Positions 16,301 to 25,197 of a stretch of DNA of 64,000 nt are shown here, piece by piece. The translations under genes and the position numbers were made by a program. The DNA is from Pseudomonas brassicacearum (lineage in GTDB: Bacteria > Pseudomonadota > Gammaproteobacteria > Pseudomonadales > Pseudomonadaceae): NCBI RefSeq assembly GCF_003732225.1, contig NZ_MOBJ01000003.1:1-64000 (forward strand), given 5' to 3'. The notes below the pieces were generated by a model. It was not told the origin of the DNA. It searched no databases and was given only the letters and a program-made list of their open reading frames with translations. Each line of letters opens with the position of its first letter. Within the stretch, counting starts at the first letter, position 1.

Positions 16301-18292
16301 GCCATCGCTCTCCGAGTAGTTCCAGTAGTAGTCGCGGCGCTCACGGACCAGCCGCACCTTGAGGTTGTCGGCGGCCAGTTTCTGGCCTTCATTGTTGGCC
16401 ATCAACAGTTCGAATTCGACCGGGCCATCGCCGTTGGTTTCCTGGCCATTGAACAATGCGCGCAGACCCGGCAAGCGATCCGCCGGCCAGACCGGTTGCA
16501 CCACGCGCCGGGTAATCGGCCGGCCACCGGACTCGTGCAGGCTGGCCTGGACGATCAGTTGCAGCGGCGACTTGGCCCCGGCCCATTTGCTCTCAAGCGA
16601 AATCACCGCCTTGCCGTCGGCGTCCAGTGCAGTTTCATCCAGTTCCAGGTCCTGGCTCAGTTCTTCTTCGGTGACCGAGCCGAATTGATAGCCCGGTAAA
16701 CCTTTGACCGCCTCACGCAATGGCCGTACGTAAACCTGACCACTCAAGCGATTGCCTGACGCCGGCGCGCCGTAGAGGTAGCGACCGTTGACGCTGATTT
16801 CAGCGGTGTCGGCCGGTTTGATTGGCGTATCGCTGCCCTTGAGCTCCAGTGCCAGACGCTCAGGCAGGAAGTCCTCGACCAGAAACTCGTAGAGCTGCGG
16901 CTTGCCGTCGCCCAGATCGAACACCAGTTGCCAACGCCCGGTCGGCGCTTCGCCGGCCAGTTGCAGTTGATATTGATAGAGGCCCGAGGCATCGGCGTCC
17001 CAGACGAACTTGCGACTGACCTGCGCATCCGGCCGACGCACTTCGACGCTGACCGGCTGCGGTTTGACCGCGTTGCCGTCCTTGTCCCGCAACAGAGCGT
17101 TGAGCAGCACGGTTTCGCCGGGGCGATAGAGGTCACGCGGGCCAAACACGAAGAATTGCAGCGGATGGGCTTGTGGCCCACCGATATTGAACTCGGCCAG
17201 ATCCAGCGCCGCGCTGTTAAGGCGCAGCATGCTGGTCTGTTCGCCCTGATGGGCCAGTAGCACTTCGGCCTTTTTCGCCAGCGGCAACTCGGCGTGGCCA
17301 CCCTTCTCGGTTTTGCCCTGACCGACCACTCGGCCATTGGCGTCGAGCAGTTCGAGGCTGACGTCGTCCAGCGCTTTGCCGCCTTCCAGCGCTTGGGTAA
17401 ACACGTCCAGACGGTTCTGGTAACGGTGCACCGACAGGCCGATATCGCTGAGGGTGAACAGGGTCGCCGGTTGCGAGTAACTGTAGGTGCCGGAGGCGCG
17501 CATCACCGCCAGGTAGACACCCGGCTGTTGCAACGGCTTGAGGCCGGCAATTGGCAGCAGCAGGGTTTCACGGGTGTTGCGCGCCGGGTTCAGGTCGAAA
17601 CGGCCGCCGTACACCAGATCGGCCATCGGCAGCAGTTCACGCGACTCATAGCTTTGCAGGCTGCTGTTGCGGCCCCATTGGGTGAGGAACGCCGGCAGCG
17701 ATTCGGGCTTGATGCGGAAGAATTCGACATCGATCCTGGCGACGTTCAAGGCGATTACCGGCAGACCTTCCGCCAGGCGAGTCGGCAGCAAGGTGCCACG
17801 GCTGGCGAAACCCACAGTCGGTTGCAGGTCGCGGGTTTCCAGACGACTGCTGTATTCGGTGGCCAGTTTGGTGTCGTTTACCCCCAGCAGTCCGGCGTCG
17901 ATGGTCAGCACCAATTTGCGCTGTGGCTCAAGGTGGCGCAGGCGCAGCTCCATCAGGTTGTCCGAAAGCTCCCAGGCGCCATCGACCTTGCCAGTCTTGC
18001 TGTCCACCAGATGCAGTTTGTCGGCGAACTTCTGCTCCGGGTCCAGCGGCACCGAGAAACTCACCGACAGTGTGCTGGCACCGTCGAGCTGGATTTCCGA
18101 GACATCCACCACGCTCAGTTCTCGACCGGTGTAACGCTGCTTCAGCGTAGCGACATCCTGCACAGCCTTGGCCTTGGGTGTCGTAACCGGCGCCGCTGGC
18201 GCAGGACTGGCCGGCGCTTTGGTCGAGGTCGATGAATCGCAGGCGCTGAGCAGCATCAGCGCGCAGGCCAGAAACAATCCTTTGTTAAGCAT
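13394..18292 (-). CDS. Bacterial alpha-2-macroglobulin lipoprotein with thioester (YfhM-like)
   Basis: At 1632 residues this is the largest gene in the window. The N-terminus is a lipoprotein signal (ACALMLLSAC, Cys18) followed by an Ala-Pro-Thr-rich linker. The body has MG-type beta domains, including a macroglobulin MG2-like region with YRPGETVLLNALLRD. The thioester motif CLEQ at C1165-Q1168 (context YPYGCLEQTT) lies in a helical domain, followed by a C-terminal bacterial A2M region. The intact motif indicates a protein that covalently traps attacking proteases in the periplasm. Partnership with PBP1C in wall repair has been proposed for the family, and pbpC is close by. ATG 18292 is the chosen start. 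Confidence 0.9.
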   Translation of the reverse strand: MLNKGLFLACALMLLSACDSSTSTKAPASPAPAAPVTTPKAKAVQDVATLKQRYTGRELSVVDVSEIQLDGASTLSVSFSVPLDPEQKFADKLHLVDSKTGKVDGAWELSDNLMELRLRHLEPQRKLVLTIDAGLLGVNDTKLATEYSSRLETRDLQPTVGFASRGTLLPTRLAEGLPVIALNVARIDVEFFRIKPESLPAFLTQWGRNSSLQSYESRELLPMADLVYGGRFDLNPARNTRETLLLPIAGLKPLQQPGVYLAVMRASGTYSYSQPATLFTLSDIGLSVHRYQNRLDVFTQALEGGKALDDVSLELLDANGRVVGQGKTEKGGHAELPLAKKAEVLLAHQGEQTSMLRLNSAALDLAEFNIGGPQAHPLQFFVFGPRDLYRPGETVLLNALLRDKDGNAVKPQPVSVEVRRPDAQVSRKFVWDADASGLYQYQLQLAGEAPTGRWQLVFDLGDGKPQLYEFLVEDFLPERLALELKGSDTPIKPADTAEISVNGRYLYGAPASGNRLSGQVYVRPLREAVKGLPGYQFGSVTEEELSQDLELDETALDADGKAVISLESKWAGAKSPLQLIVQASLHESGGRPITRRVVQPVWPADRLPGLRALFNGQETNGDGPVEFELLMANNEGQKLAADNLKVRLVRERRDYYWNYSESDGWSYHFNEKFLNLDEETVSIKAGDTAKISFPVEWGPYRVEVEDPQTGIVSSLRFWAGYRAQDNAQGGAVRPDQVKLALDKPAYGDDDTANVTVTPPAAGNGYLLVESADGPLWWQEIDVPAEGKSFAVKLDPKWARHDLYVSALVIRPGERKANVTPKRAVGVLHLPLDRTQRKLGLSLTAPEKMRPKQPLSVKIQAKNADGSVPKQVHVLLAAVDVGILNITEYPTPDPYSSLFGRKAYSADQLDVYGQLIEAGQGRLASLAFGGDAALAKGGKRPDTSVTIVALQSAPVTLNEQGEGEVSVNIPDFNGELRLMAQAWTDDRYGMAEGKTVIAAPLIAELSAPRFLAGGDQTTLALDLSNLSGKAQTLEVQLSTQGPLDLNNEEVHRVQLTQGQRTTLRIPVRAQGGFGQGKVKVLVNGLDLPGENLPPFTREWTLGVRPAYPALLKHYRAVLKDQPWSLPEGELSLFDASGREALLSLSSRPPLNLGEQIRALKAYPYGCLEQTTSGLYPSLYADAASLKRLGLEGEPDADRKRKIELGIERLLGMQRYNGSFGLWGAEGEEEYWLTAYVTDFLLRARDQGFGVPPEALKKASERLLRYLQERNLIEVNYSENAEHTRFAVQAYAGLVLARSQQAPLGALRSLFDRRTDARSGLPLVQLSIALQKMGDQPRADQALLAGLAASRKPNDWLADYGSPLRDQALILALLEENDLGKGKLEERLFELSDQLAASRYLSTQERNSLFLAGRGLIGKPEASWKVLVSGNAEVELNNDRPALGLEGKLLSSALTLKNEGSEPVYQQLTISGYPVQAPVPGGENLSIRREYLGMNGQPLNLQALASGDLVLVHIAVAAKQRVPDALVVDLLPAGLELENQNLAQSAASLENASSKVKEWRGSMQNASLKHQEFRDDRYVAALNLDSYGTTHLLYLARAVTPGTYRVPPPQVESMYRPNWQAVGETVPEMVIKGH

Positions 18293-18384
18293 GGGGCACT
18301 CGTCGGCAAGAGTATCGAAGGGGTGAACTATAGCCCAAGCGCTCGCCGGGCTGGTCAGATTGACCTAAAAGCCGCCGCACGACT

Positions 18385-18415
18385 CGTAGCAGCTGGCGAA
18401 GCCTGCTGCTACGGA
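18385..18415. repeat. Degenerate short copy of the CGTAGCAGCTG repeat
   Basis: CGTAGCAGCTGGCGAAGCCTG is followed almost at once by CTGCTACGG, so the element has collapsed to its outer arms. The left arm matches the variant at 63679-63810. It lies between the divergent A2M and MATE genes. Confidence 0.55.
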
Positions 18416-18526
18416 TCGTGTAACGGCCTAACTTACCGGCATCCCTCCTCACAAAAAGCCTGCTTTTCACAAGACTACTGTCGGTCGGATCTACCGCTAC
18501 AATGCCAGCTCCCCCAAGGAGCCTGC

Positions 18527-19867
18527 ATGTCTACGCTGATTACCGACTGGCGCGATCGCCCGACTCATCGCCGCGTCTGGGCGCTTGCCGCGCCGATGAT
18601 TCTTTCGAACATTTCCGTGCCGCTGGTGGCGCTGGTCGACAGCACGGTGATCGGCCACCTGCCCCACGCGCATCAGCTCGGCGCCGTCGCGGTGGGCGCC
18701 AGTCTGTACACTTTTCTGGCCTGGGCCATGGGTTTCCTGCGCATGGGCTCCACCGGGTTTGCCGCGCAGGCGGCCGGACGCGGTGACGGCGCAGCGCTGC
18801 GGCAGATCCTGCTGCAAGGCTTGCTATTGGCGATGGGCTTGTCGCTGCTGCTTGGAATGCTTGGCGTACCGCTGAGCGGTGTGGCGCTGCACTTCATGCA
18901 ACCGTCTGCCGAGCTCGATCAACTGACCCGCGAGTTTTTCCACACCCGGTTGTTTGGCTTACCGGCGGCGCTGGCCAGTTATGCGCTGGTCGGCTGGTTC
19001 CTCGGCACCCAAAACGCCCGCGCGCCGCTGGCGATTCTGTTGACCACCAATCTGGTGAACATCGCTCTCAACCTGTGGTTCGTCCTGGGTCTGGAATGGG
19101 GTGTCGTCGGGGCGGCCCGCGCGTCAGTGATCGCCGAATGGACCGGCACCCTGCTCGGCCTGGCCATGACCCGTAACGCCCTGCGCGCCTACCCCGGGCA
19201 TATCGCCTGGGCGGCACTGGCACTGTGGCAGAGTTGGCGACCGCTGCTGGCGGTCAACCGCGACATCTTCATTCGCAGCCTGGCGCTGCAATCGGTGTTT
19301 TTCATGGTCACCGTGCAAGGCGCACGGCTCGGCGATGCGACGGTGGCGGCGAATGCCCTGCTGTTGAATGGCTTGCTGTTGACGGCTCATGCCCTGGATG
19401 GCCTGGCCCATGCGGTGGAAGCTCTTTGCGGCCACGCCATCGGCGCCCGCGACCGTCAGGCCTTGCGTCGGTCCTTGGTGGTGGCCTGCGGCTGGTCACT
19501 GATTGCCAGCCTGGGTTTTGCGCTGTTGTTCCTGTGCGCCGGGCATCTGTTCATCGAAATGCAAACCAGCATCCAAAGCGTGCGCGACACCGCATTCATC
19601 TATTTGCCGTACCTCGCAGCCCTGCCGCTGATCGCCGTCTGGAGCTACTTGCTCGATGGTCTGTTCATCGGCGCCACCCGTGCCCGGGAAATGCGCAACG
19701 GCATGCTGCTGACGGTACTTGTGCTGCTGCCATTTGCCTGGGCGTTGCGAGATTTCGGCAACCACGGACTGTGGTTGACCTTTCTGCTGTTCATGTTATT
19801 GCGCAGCCTGACGCTTGGGACTTTCGCCTGGAACCTGCGCAAGAACGATGGCTGGTTCGCAGTCTGA
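18527..19867 (+). CDS. MATE family efflux transporter (DinF-like)
   Basis: The 446-residue integral membrane protein has about 12 hydrophobic helices. The N-terminal part reads RRVWALAAPMILSNISVPLV and VDSTVIGHL, characteristic of the DinF branch of MATE exporters. These use a proton or sodium gradient to expel organic cations. The substrate here is unknown. AAGGAG at 18515-18520 decides the ATG at 18527. An in-frame extension upstream lacks support. No LexA-type box (CTG-N10-CAG) was seen upstream, so there is no sign of the SOS control known for E. coli dinF. Confidence 0.85.
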   Translation: MSTLITDWRDRPTHRRVWALAAPMILSNISVPLVALVDSTVIGHLPHAHQLGAVAVGASLYTFLAWAMGFLRMGSTGFAAQAAGRGDGAALRQILLQGLLLAMGLSLLLGMLGVPLSGVALHFMQPSAELDQLTREFFHTRLFGLPAALASYALVGWFLGTQNARAPLAILLTTNLVNIALNLWFVLGLEWGVVGAARASVIAEWTGTLLGLAMTRNALRAYPGHIAWAALALWQSWRPLLAVNRDIFIRSLALQSVFFMVTVQGARLGDATVAANALLLNGLLLTAHALDGLAHAVEALCGHAIGARDRQALRRSLVVACGWSLIASLGFALLFLCAGHLFIEMQTSIQSVRDTAFIYLPYLAALPLIAVWSYLLDGLFIGATRAREMRNGMLLTVLVLLPFAWALRDFGNHGLWLTFLLFMLLRSLTLGTFAWNLRKNDGWFAV

Positions 19868-19881
19868 ATATCGTGCTGTTC

Positions 19882-20028
19882 CGTAGCAGCTGTCGAGCCT
19901 GCGAGGCTGCGTTCGGCCGCGCAGCGGTCGTAATATCAGACAGCGCGTTCTTTCAGGCAAACCGCGTACTCAGGATTTACGAGGACTTCGTCCTCGAACG
20001 CTGCCTCGCGGGCTCGACAGCTGCTACG
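19882..20028. repeat. Long palindromic repeat, CGTAGCAGCTGTCGAGCC family
   Basis: The left arm is CGTAGCAGCTGTCGAGCCTG, continuing to GCGAGGCTGCGTTCGGCCGC. The right arm is its inverse and ends in GACAGCTGCTACG at 20028, after an internal GAGGACTTCGTCCTC hairpin. It separates convergent MATE and DUF4123 genes. Confidence 0.85.
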
Positions 20029-20057
20029 AGTGCAGTTCTTCGTCGTAATTTATGAAT

Positions 20058-20843
20058 TCAGGAGCGATGGCTCTGCCAGCGGTTGCGCAAGCTGTCGAGT
20101 CGCTCTTGCTGAGTCCGCCCCGGCAGGTGTTCTTCAGGCGTGGCTGACGGGTACTGCAAGCGCAGCCGCAACCAGCCATCGAGTACGGCGCTTTCGCTGA
20201 AACCCTGCTCGAGTCCTTCCTGCACACAGGACCAGATCGCGTCAAAGTCGTGGCCCGTCGAGCGACTCCAGTGCCAGGCATGCCGCTCCAGCAGGCACAC
20301 CTGCAACTTGCCCTGCTGGTGAAGACTGAGGTTGTCTTCGATGGCCAATTCGCTGACGGTCAACCGGGGGTTGACCAAGTGTTGCCAACCCAGACTGCCG
20401 ATCGCCCGGTCTGCCCAGGTGCCGCCATACCAGTACACTTTATCGATCGGCCCCAGCCAGCGGCTCAACTCGCGGGCATCACAGGCATCAAAAAAGTAAC
20501 TGGCGATAAACGGGTTGTAGTAGCTCAGCAGGCCCTTGTAATGAAGCCCGAAGGTGACCGTGAGCATACGGCGAAGGTGCCCGAGCAATTGCTCCGATCG
20601 CACGGAACTGACCAGCAGCAACCCCGGCCAGTCCGCTGGCTCGCCGTGGCAACATTGCGCCAGAGACGATTGCGCCGAGAGTTCGATCAGCTGTGGTCCC
20701 TGGTCGCGCAACGCATGCAGGTCGGTGTTCTCGAACAGCGCGTAACACGGTGCATCGGCAAAACGCTGCTGCAGGTTCCACCCGGCGTCCGGCGAACCCG
20801 GTACATCCAGCAAAAGCCATTGCGCCGACTGGACAGCGATCAT
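20058..20843 (-). CDS. DUF4123 T6SS effector adaptor (chaperone)
   Basis: This 261-residue protein resembles DUF4123 adaptors, which load a specific effector onto the VgrG spike. Landmarks are AQWLLLDVPGSPD at the N-terminus, then DWPGLLLVSSVRSEQLLGHL, FRYYDP-like LLSYYNPFIASYFFD, DACDARELSRWLGPI and KVYWYGG. ATG 20843 overlaps the vgrG TGA as ATGA. The same frame stays open for about 44 codons further upstream and reads like protein (GVAVFDTRRGELDVLPASD). A longer start at GTG 20936, or a frameshift in vgrG, is therefore possible. An effector gene normally follows. Here the next thing is a repeat and a convergent transporter. Confidence 0.75.
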   Translation of the reverse strand: MIAVQSAQWLLLDVPGSPDAGWNLQQRFADAPCYALFENTDLHALRDQGPQLIELSAQSSLAQCCHGEPADWPGLLLVSSVRSEQLLGHLRRMLTVTFGLHYKGLLSYYNPFIASYFFDACDARELSRWLGPIDKVYWYGGTWADRAIGSLGWQHLVNPRLTVSELAIEDNLSLHQQGKLQVCLLERHAWHWSRSTGHDFDAIWSCVQEGLEQGFSESAVLDGWLRLRLQYPSATPEEHLPGRTQQERLDSLRNRWQSHRS

Positions 20844-22279
20844 GCCGCACCACTTTGGCCAAGCCCTGCCACCGTGCGGCAGACACAGATCGCTTGCCGG
20901 CAATACATCAAGCTCCCCCCGCCGGGTATCAAACACAGCAACACCAAGGGCTGACTGCTCTGGACCAACGTCAACAAGTCATGCCGGCCAGCCGGCGGCA
21001 AATCCGCAAACGTCGGGGTCTGCTCCCCGACCAGTGCTTGCTCCACGGTCTTGAGGCTGACCGGGAGTGGCAACAGCGCCTCGTTTGCCATGGCTGGGGG
21101 AGCCTCGTCGGGAGGCAGCAGCGTGTCGGCGATAAACGTCGGCCCGCGAAATACACCGGTGATCAATGGCTGGTCCGGGTCACCCTCGATAAAGCTCACA
21201 CAGACCTCAACCCCCGTCGTTAAACCGGCAACCGTTTCGGCACACAGTCGGGGCGAAACCGGTAGCCAGCAATGGCTGGGCCGTGCGCCCTCGCCCTGAT
21301 AAAGCCAATCGAACTGTACGGCGATGCGTTGCGCGCAGTCGCTGCGCACTTCGTCCACCTCGACCACCCAACCACGTTGCACGCTATTCATCCGCGGCTT
21401 CGCGCTTGGACAAGACGCTGCAAACGGCGTCTCCCAAGGAATCGCACCAATACGATTCCGGTAGTACGGCATCTGCACCTGGCTACCCGAATGCTCGACT
21501 CGAGTCAGCAACCACAAGTGATTCCAGTCGGCACAGGGATGCCCCGACAACGGCATCAACACACCGCTACGCACGTTCGGCAGGTCCGTTTCGCCTTCGA
21601 CGACAGGTTTCAGCGCTCCATCCTGACCGGGCATATCGGCGTGAGCATGAACCTTGAACCGCCTGACCGCAGGTGCAGTGCCCAGCTCGTCAAACGTCGC
21701 GCTGTCGCCTGGACGAAAGCTTCGTTGAGAGTCGGCAAAGATCAGGAGATGACCACCTTTGCGGTGCTGGAAATGGTAGTGAATCCGTTCTTCTTCGCAC
21801 AGGCGCTGCACAAACGCCAAATCCGATTCGCGGTACTGGGTGCAAAAGTCCCGCACGGGGTAGTCGTCCCTGAGCTCAAATCGACAGGCTTTTTCGTTTA
21901 TGCCGTGCTCCCTCAGCACCTGAACCAGAATCTGCGGGACGGACAGCCCGGTAAAAATCCGCTGGTTGAAGCGTTGCGCCAGGCAGGCCAGTTTCGGCCC
22001 AAGGCACAGACGCCAGAGCGCAGGCATCGCGTCGTCATGAAGCGGAGTGAGGTCATGAATCTGTCCATGGATACCGCTGCCCGCGCTCCCGAAACCCAAA
22101 TAGGCTGAACGGAACATCAGGCTGGCGATGTCCAGTCGCCGCTCATCGAGCTGCAGATCCAGCTCGAAGGCAAAGGGCTGGCTGATAGACTCGCTACCGA
22201 TAAAGGCTACAACGGTAAAGGGTTGGGGCTGACCCGCTATCTCCAGACGAAATGACGGCTCGTTGACGGAATCGAACAT
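20840..22279 (-). CDS. vgrG: Short VgrG-type T6SS spike protein
   Basis: The 479-residue protein covers the gp27-like part (RLEIAGQPQPFTVVAFIGSE; SVPQILVQVLREHGI; YPVRDFCTQYRESDLAFVQR, then LCEEERIHYHFQH) and the OB-fold region (RIAVQFDWLYQGEG; VEVCVSFIEGDPDQPLITGV). It ends without the beta-helix that gives full VgrG proteins 600 or more residues. The usual WIRVAQ and GMFIPRVGQEV motifs are altered to CWLPVSP and AGLTTGVEV. The Cys-rich last 30 residues look poor compared with the overlapping frame, so a frameshift near 20980 is possible. It is probably an accessory spike that works with T6SS structural genes elsewhere. Confidence 0.8.
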   Translation of the reverse strand: MFDSVNEPSFRLEIAGQPQPFTVVAFIGSESISQPFAFELDLQLDERRLDIASLMFRSAYLGFGSAGSGIHGQIHDLTPLHDDAMPALWRLCLGPKLACLAQRFNQRIFTGLSVPQILVQVLREHGINEKACRFELRDDYPVRDFCTQYRESDLAFVQRLCEEERIHYHFQHRKGGHLLIFADSQRSFRPGDSATFDELGTAPAVRRFKVHAHADMPGQDGALKPVVEGETDLPNVRSGVLMPLSGHPCADWNHLWLLTRVEHSGSQVQMPYYRNRIGAIPWETPFAASCPSAKPRMNSVQRGWVVEVDEVRSDCAQRIAVQFDWLYQGEGARPSHCWLPVSPRLCAETVAGLTTGVEVCVSFIEGDPDQPLITGVFRGPTFIADTLLPPDEAPPAMANEALLPLPVSLKTVEQALVGEQTPTFADLPPAGRHDLLTLVQSSQPLVLLCLIPGGGSLMYCRQAICVCRTVAGLGQSGAA

Positions 22280-22512
22280 CGGCGTTTCTCTACAGGAGGG
22301 GCGGCCGGGGATTCTCGCTGAGAGACATGGCCGAGTAGAGTGCCGAAATACAACTTAGGAAATGACCTACGCGAAATGAGGACCACGCATCGTTGATAGT
22401 GCGCAGGCGCGGCAATTCGCTACAAAAATCAGGAAATGCCGTACCAGATCCTCCGAAAATTCCACATTACGCGGAGTATTTTCAGACAACCTGGTCACAG
22501 CAGTTCGCTACC
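22280..22512. other. Intergenic region between speA and vgrG
   Basis: This is presumably the vgrG promoter region and the speA 3' end. I see no gene, and no hairpin with a T-run that would mark a terminator. Confidence 0.4.
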
Positions 22513-24426
22513 TCAAGAAGACAGGTAAGACGAGCGAGTCAGACCCAGACGCAACGCATCCAGGTACTGGGTACGCTCGGAGGCACTGATTCGGGCGCTG
22601 GCAACCTTGTCGCGGTAATGCGTCATCAGCTCTTCTGGCGACAAGTGCACGTAACGCAGCATGTCTTCGATGGTGTCGTGGGTTTCGATACCGGCGTGGT
22701 AAACGCTGCCGTCGGCATTCTGGTAGATGTTCACCGAATCGGTGTCACCAAACAGGTTGTGCATGTCACCGAGAATTTCCTGGTAAGCCCCCACCAGGAA
22801 GATCCCCAGCAGGTAATCTTCGCCATCGTTCAACCCGTGTACCGGCAGGCTGGTTTCGATGCTCTGCTCGTCGACGTACTGCTTGATCTTGCCGTCGGAA
22901 TCGCAGGTCAGGTCTTGCAGCACGGCACGGCGCATCGGCTCTTCATCAAGACGGTGCAGCGGCAGGATCGGCAGTACCTGGCCGATGGCCCAGGTGTCCG
23001 GCAGGCTCTGGAATACCGAGAAGTTGCAGATGTATTTGTCGGCCAGCTTGTCGTTGAGTTCGTCGAGCACCTGACGGTGCGAGCGCTGACGGGCTTTCAA
23101 CGAGTTGTGCAGGCGACGGCAAACAGCGAAGTAGCATTGCTCGGCCAGGGCTTTCTCGGCCAGGGTCAGCTTGCCATCGGCGTACTGGGTGGCCACGTCG
23201 CTCATGTAGTGAGTGGCGCGCCAGTAGGTTTCGGTGACCATTTCGATGTCGGTCGGACCGAGCAGGTCTACCAGCCATTGCACGGTTTCCGGCAGCTCTT
23301 CCTTGTTCTCGATCATCGGCACGTCGTCGTTGTGTTTCTCGACGTCGGTGACCTGTACCACCAGCATGGCGTGGTGAGCGGTCAGCGAACGGCCACTCTC
23401 GGAGAAAATGTTCGGGTGCGGCAGGTTCTGCGCGTCGCAGAACTCCTTGAGCATGCCGACCACGACACCGGCGTAATCGTCCATGTCGTAGTTGATCGAA
23501 CTGGCGTTACGCGAGTGGGTACCGTCGTAGTCGACGCCCAGGCCACCGCCAACGTCGATGTGATCCACCGGCAGGCCAAGGTTGCGCAGCTCGCCGTAGT
23601 AACGGATCGCTTCCTTGAAGCCGTGCTGGTAGTCCGCCAGGTTGGCAATCTGCGAGCCCATGTGGAAGTGCAGCAAGCGAATGCCCTGATCCAGGCCCGC
23701 CGCGCGGAAGCGTTCAACCACCGACAACAGTTGCGCGGCAGACAGACCGAACTTGGATTTTTCGCCGCCCGTGTCAGCCCATTTGCTCGATGCCAGGGAC
23801 GACAGGCGAACCCGCAGACCGACTTGAGGCTTGACCTTCAGCGAGGCGGCTTCTTCGATCACCAGCCCGACTTCGGATTCCTTCTCGATCACGATGAACA
23901 CATTGTGGCCGAGCTTCTGGCCCATCAGTGCCAGACGGATGAACTCACGGTCCTTGTAACCGTTGCAGACAATGGTGCCGCCTTTTGGCGCCAGGGCCAG
24001 CACGGCCAGCAGCTCCGGCTTGGAGCCAGCTTCCAGACCGATCGAAACGTTCTGGGTGGCGATGATGTTCTCGATCACCGCTTCTTGCTGGTTAACCTTG
24101 ATCGGGTACAGCGCGGTGTACTTGCTCTGGTATTCCAGACGCTCGATGTTTGCGTCAAAGGCGCCGGTCAGCTGACGAACGCGGTCTTGCAGAATATCGG
24201 GAAAACGCACCAGCAGTGGCAAGGACAGGCCGCTTTTGCGCAGCTGTGCGACTTGTTCGAACAGATCGATAGGTGCGCTGCTCGGGCCGTTCGGACGAAC
24301 TTCTACGCGACCGGCGTCACTGATCGCGAAATACCCGGCCCCCCAATGGCGAATCCCGTAAACACTGCGGCTGTCCGCAACTGTCCATTGGCTGCCATCG
24401 TCTTTGCGTGTGCGTCGTACGGACAT
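22513..24426 (-). CDS. speA: Biosynthetic arginine decarboxylase
   Basis: The 637-residue PLP enzyme converts arginine to agmatine, the first step of one putrescine route. It is of family length. The N-terminal region reads [17 protein letters not shown]. The PLP lysine lies in [16 protein letters not shown] glycine-rich phosphate-binding stretch is seen in [14 protein letters not shown]. The Cys-containing C-terminal active site region is present ([10 protein letters not shown], then [18 protein letters not shown]). It lies alone between the T6SS vgrG locus and yciH and is transcribed in the same direction as both. Confidence 0.95.
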   Translation of the reverse strand: MSVRRTRKDDGSQWTVADSRSVYGIRHWGAGYFAISDAGRVEVRPNGPSSAPIDLFEQVAQLRKSGLSLPLLVRFPDILQDRVRQLTGAFDANIERLEYQSKYTALYPIKVNQQEAVIENIIATQNVSIGLEAGSKPELLAVLALAPKGGTIVCNGYKDREFIRLALMGQKLGHNVFIVIEKESEVGLVIEEAASLKVKPQVGLRVRLSSLASSKWADTGGEKSKFGLSAAQLLSVVERFRAAGLDQGIRLLHFHMGSQIANLADYQHGFKEAIRYYGELRNLGLPVDHIDVGGGLGVDYDGTHSRNASSINYDMDDYAGVVVGMLKEFCDAQNLPHPNIFSESGRSLTAHHAMLVVQVTDVEKHNDDVPMIENKEELPETVQWLVDLLGPTDIEMVTETYWRATHYMSDVATQYADGKLTLAEKALAEQCYFAVCRRLHNSLKARQRSHRQVLDELNDKLADKYICNFSVFQSLPDTWAIGQVLPILPLHRLDEEPMRRAVLQDLTCDSDGKIKQYVDEQSIETSLPVHGLNDGEDYLLGIFLVGAYQEILGDMHNLFGDTDSVNIYQNADGSVYHAGIETHDTIEDMLRYVHLSPEELMTHYRDKVASARISASERTQYLDALRLGLTRSSYLSS

Positions 24427-24566
24427 CGAAGTCCCCTATAAAGAAGTCAAAGAGCGCCACCCGGGTTGAGGGCTGGCGCAGTCTAAAGAATGAAAATGAC
24501 GATTAGCCTGCAACGGGCTTGTAGACCTCGTTATCAGCGCTGAGTTTAGAAACCGGTCAGAACAGG

Positions 24567-24643
24567 CTCTGTGAAAACCATGGAGACGACGTTAAACCTG
24601 AATCGGATCAGGACTGCATCAAGTCGGGGTGGTTTTCACAGAG
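24567..24643. repeat. Small inverted-repeat element beside yciH
   Basis: CTCTGTGAAAACCA (24567-24580) is perfectly inverted as TGGTTTTCACAGAG (24630-24643) around a 49-bp centre. The 14-bp arms and 77-bp length fit a miniature transposable element or solo insertion-sequence ends better than a terminator, because the loop is long and no T-run follows. It begins 5 bp beyond the yciH stop. Confidence 0.55.
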
Positions 24644-24647
24644 GCTG

Positions 24648-25019
24648 CTAGCCGCCGGATTTCTTCGCTTTGAAACCAAGTTTGATCAGCTCTGCCAAGA
24701 GTAGCTCGACATGATCACCCTGGATCTCGATGATCCCGTCCTTCAACGCGCCACCCGTACCGCAACGTTTCTTCAATGTCGTGGCAAGCGTATTGAGCGC
24801 ATCGATGGCCAGCGGCACGCCGCTGATGGTGGTCACCGTCTTGCCGCCACGGCCCTTGCTTTCGCGACGCACGCGCGCGATGCCGTCGCCGGCAGGGATA
24901 ACGGTTTGTTTGCAGATGCAGGCTGCCACCGGCTGGCTACAGTCCGGGCAATGTCGACCTGCGTCGGTGGAGAATACCAGGCCACCAAGGGCGGCGAAGG
25001 ATGCGGCTTTTTTGGCCAC
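24648..25019 (-). CDS. yciH: SUI1/eIF1-family translation factor YciH
   Basis: The 123-residue protein has a Cys-rich knuckle near residues 23-35 (HCPDCSQPVAACIC), then the SUI1 fold (VRRESKGRGGKTVTTISGVP; TLKKRCGTGGALKDGIIEIQ; LLLAELIKLGFKAKKSGG). YciH is the bacterial relative of eukaryotic eIF1 and has been implicated in start-site fidelity and stress translation. I chose GTG at 25019 because AGAGGA lies 6 nt upstream. The longer reading from 25067 has no such site. The Cys motif resembles a zinc-binding knuckle, which is not present in all homologues. Confidence 0.88.
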   Translation of the reverse strand: MAKKAASFAALGGLVFSTDAGRHCPDCSQPVAACICKQTVIPAGDGIARVRRESKGRGGKTVTTISGVPLAIDALNTLATTLKKRCGTGGALKDGIIEIQGDHVELLLAELIKLGFKAKKSGG

Positions 25020-25197
25020 CGGCAATCCTCTTGGGAGGACAAAGACTGGTCGCAGCAACGTTGGCACGTGCTATCGACCGCGAAGCCCCACTCAGGCAGG
25101 GGCAGCGCTACTGGACCAGGCAACGCCGGTTCAGCTTGAAAAGGTCGCGCAGTGTAACGGCAAAAAGCGCACTTGCTAAGAGCCAATCGGCGCCAAT

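Noticed and set aside
13593..18235. Several long open frames on the plus strand opposite the A2M gene
   Set aside because: They are shadows of a high-GC gene. They lack ribosome sites and read as low-complexity Arg/Gln/His-rich sequence, while the opposite strand has signal, domains and the CLEQ motif.
22393..24441. A 682-codon open frame opposite speA
   Set aside because: It mirrors speA codons over its whole length. The speA reading shows the complete enzyme family pattern.
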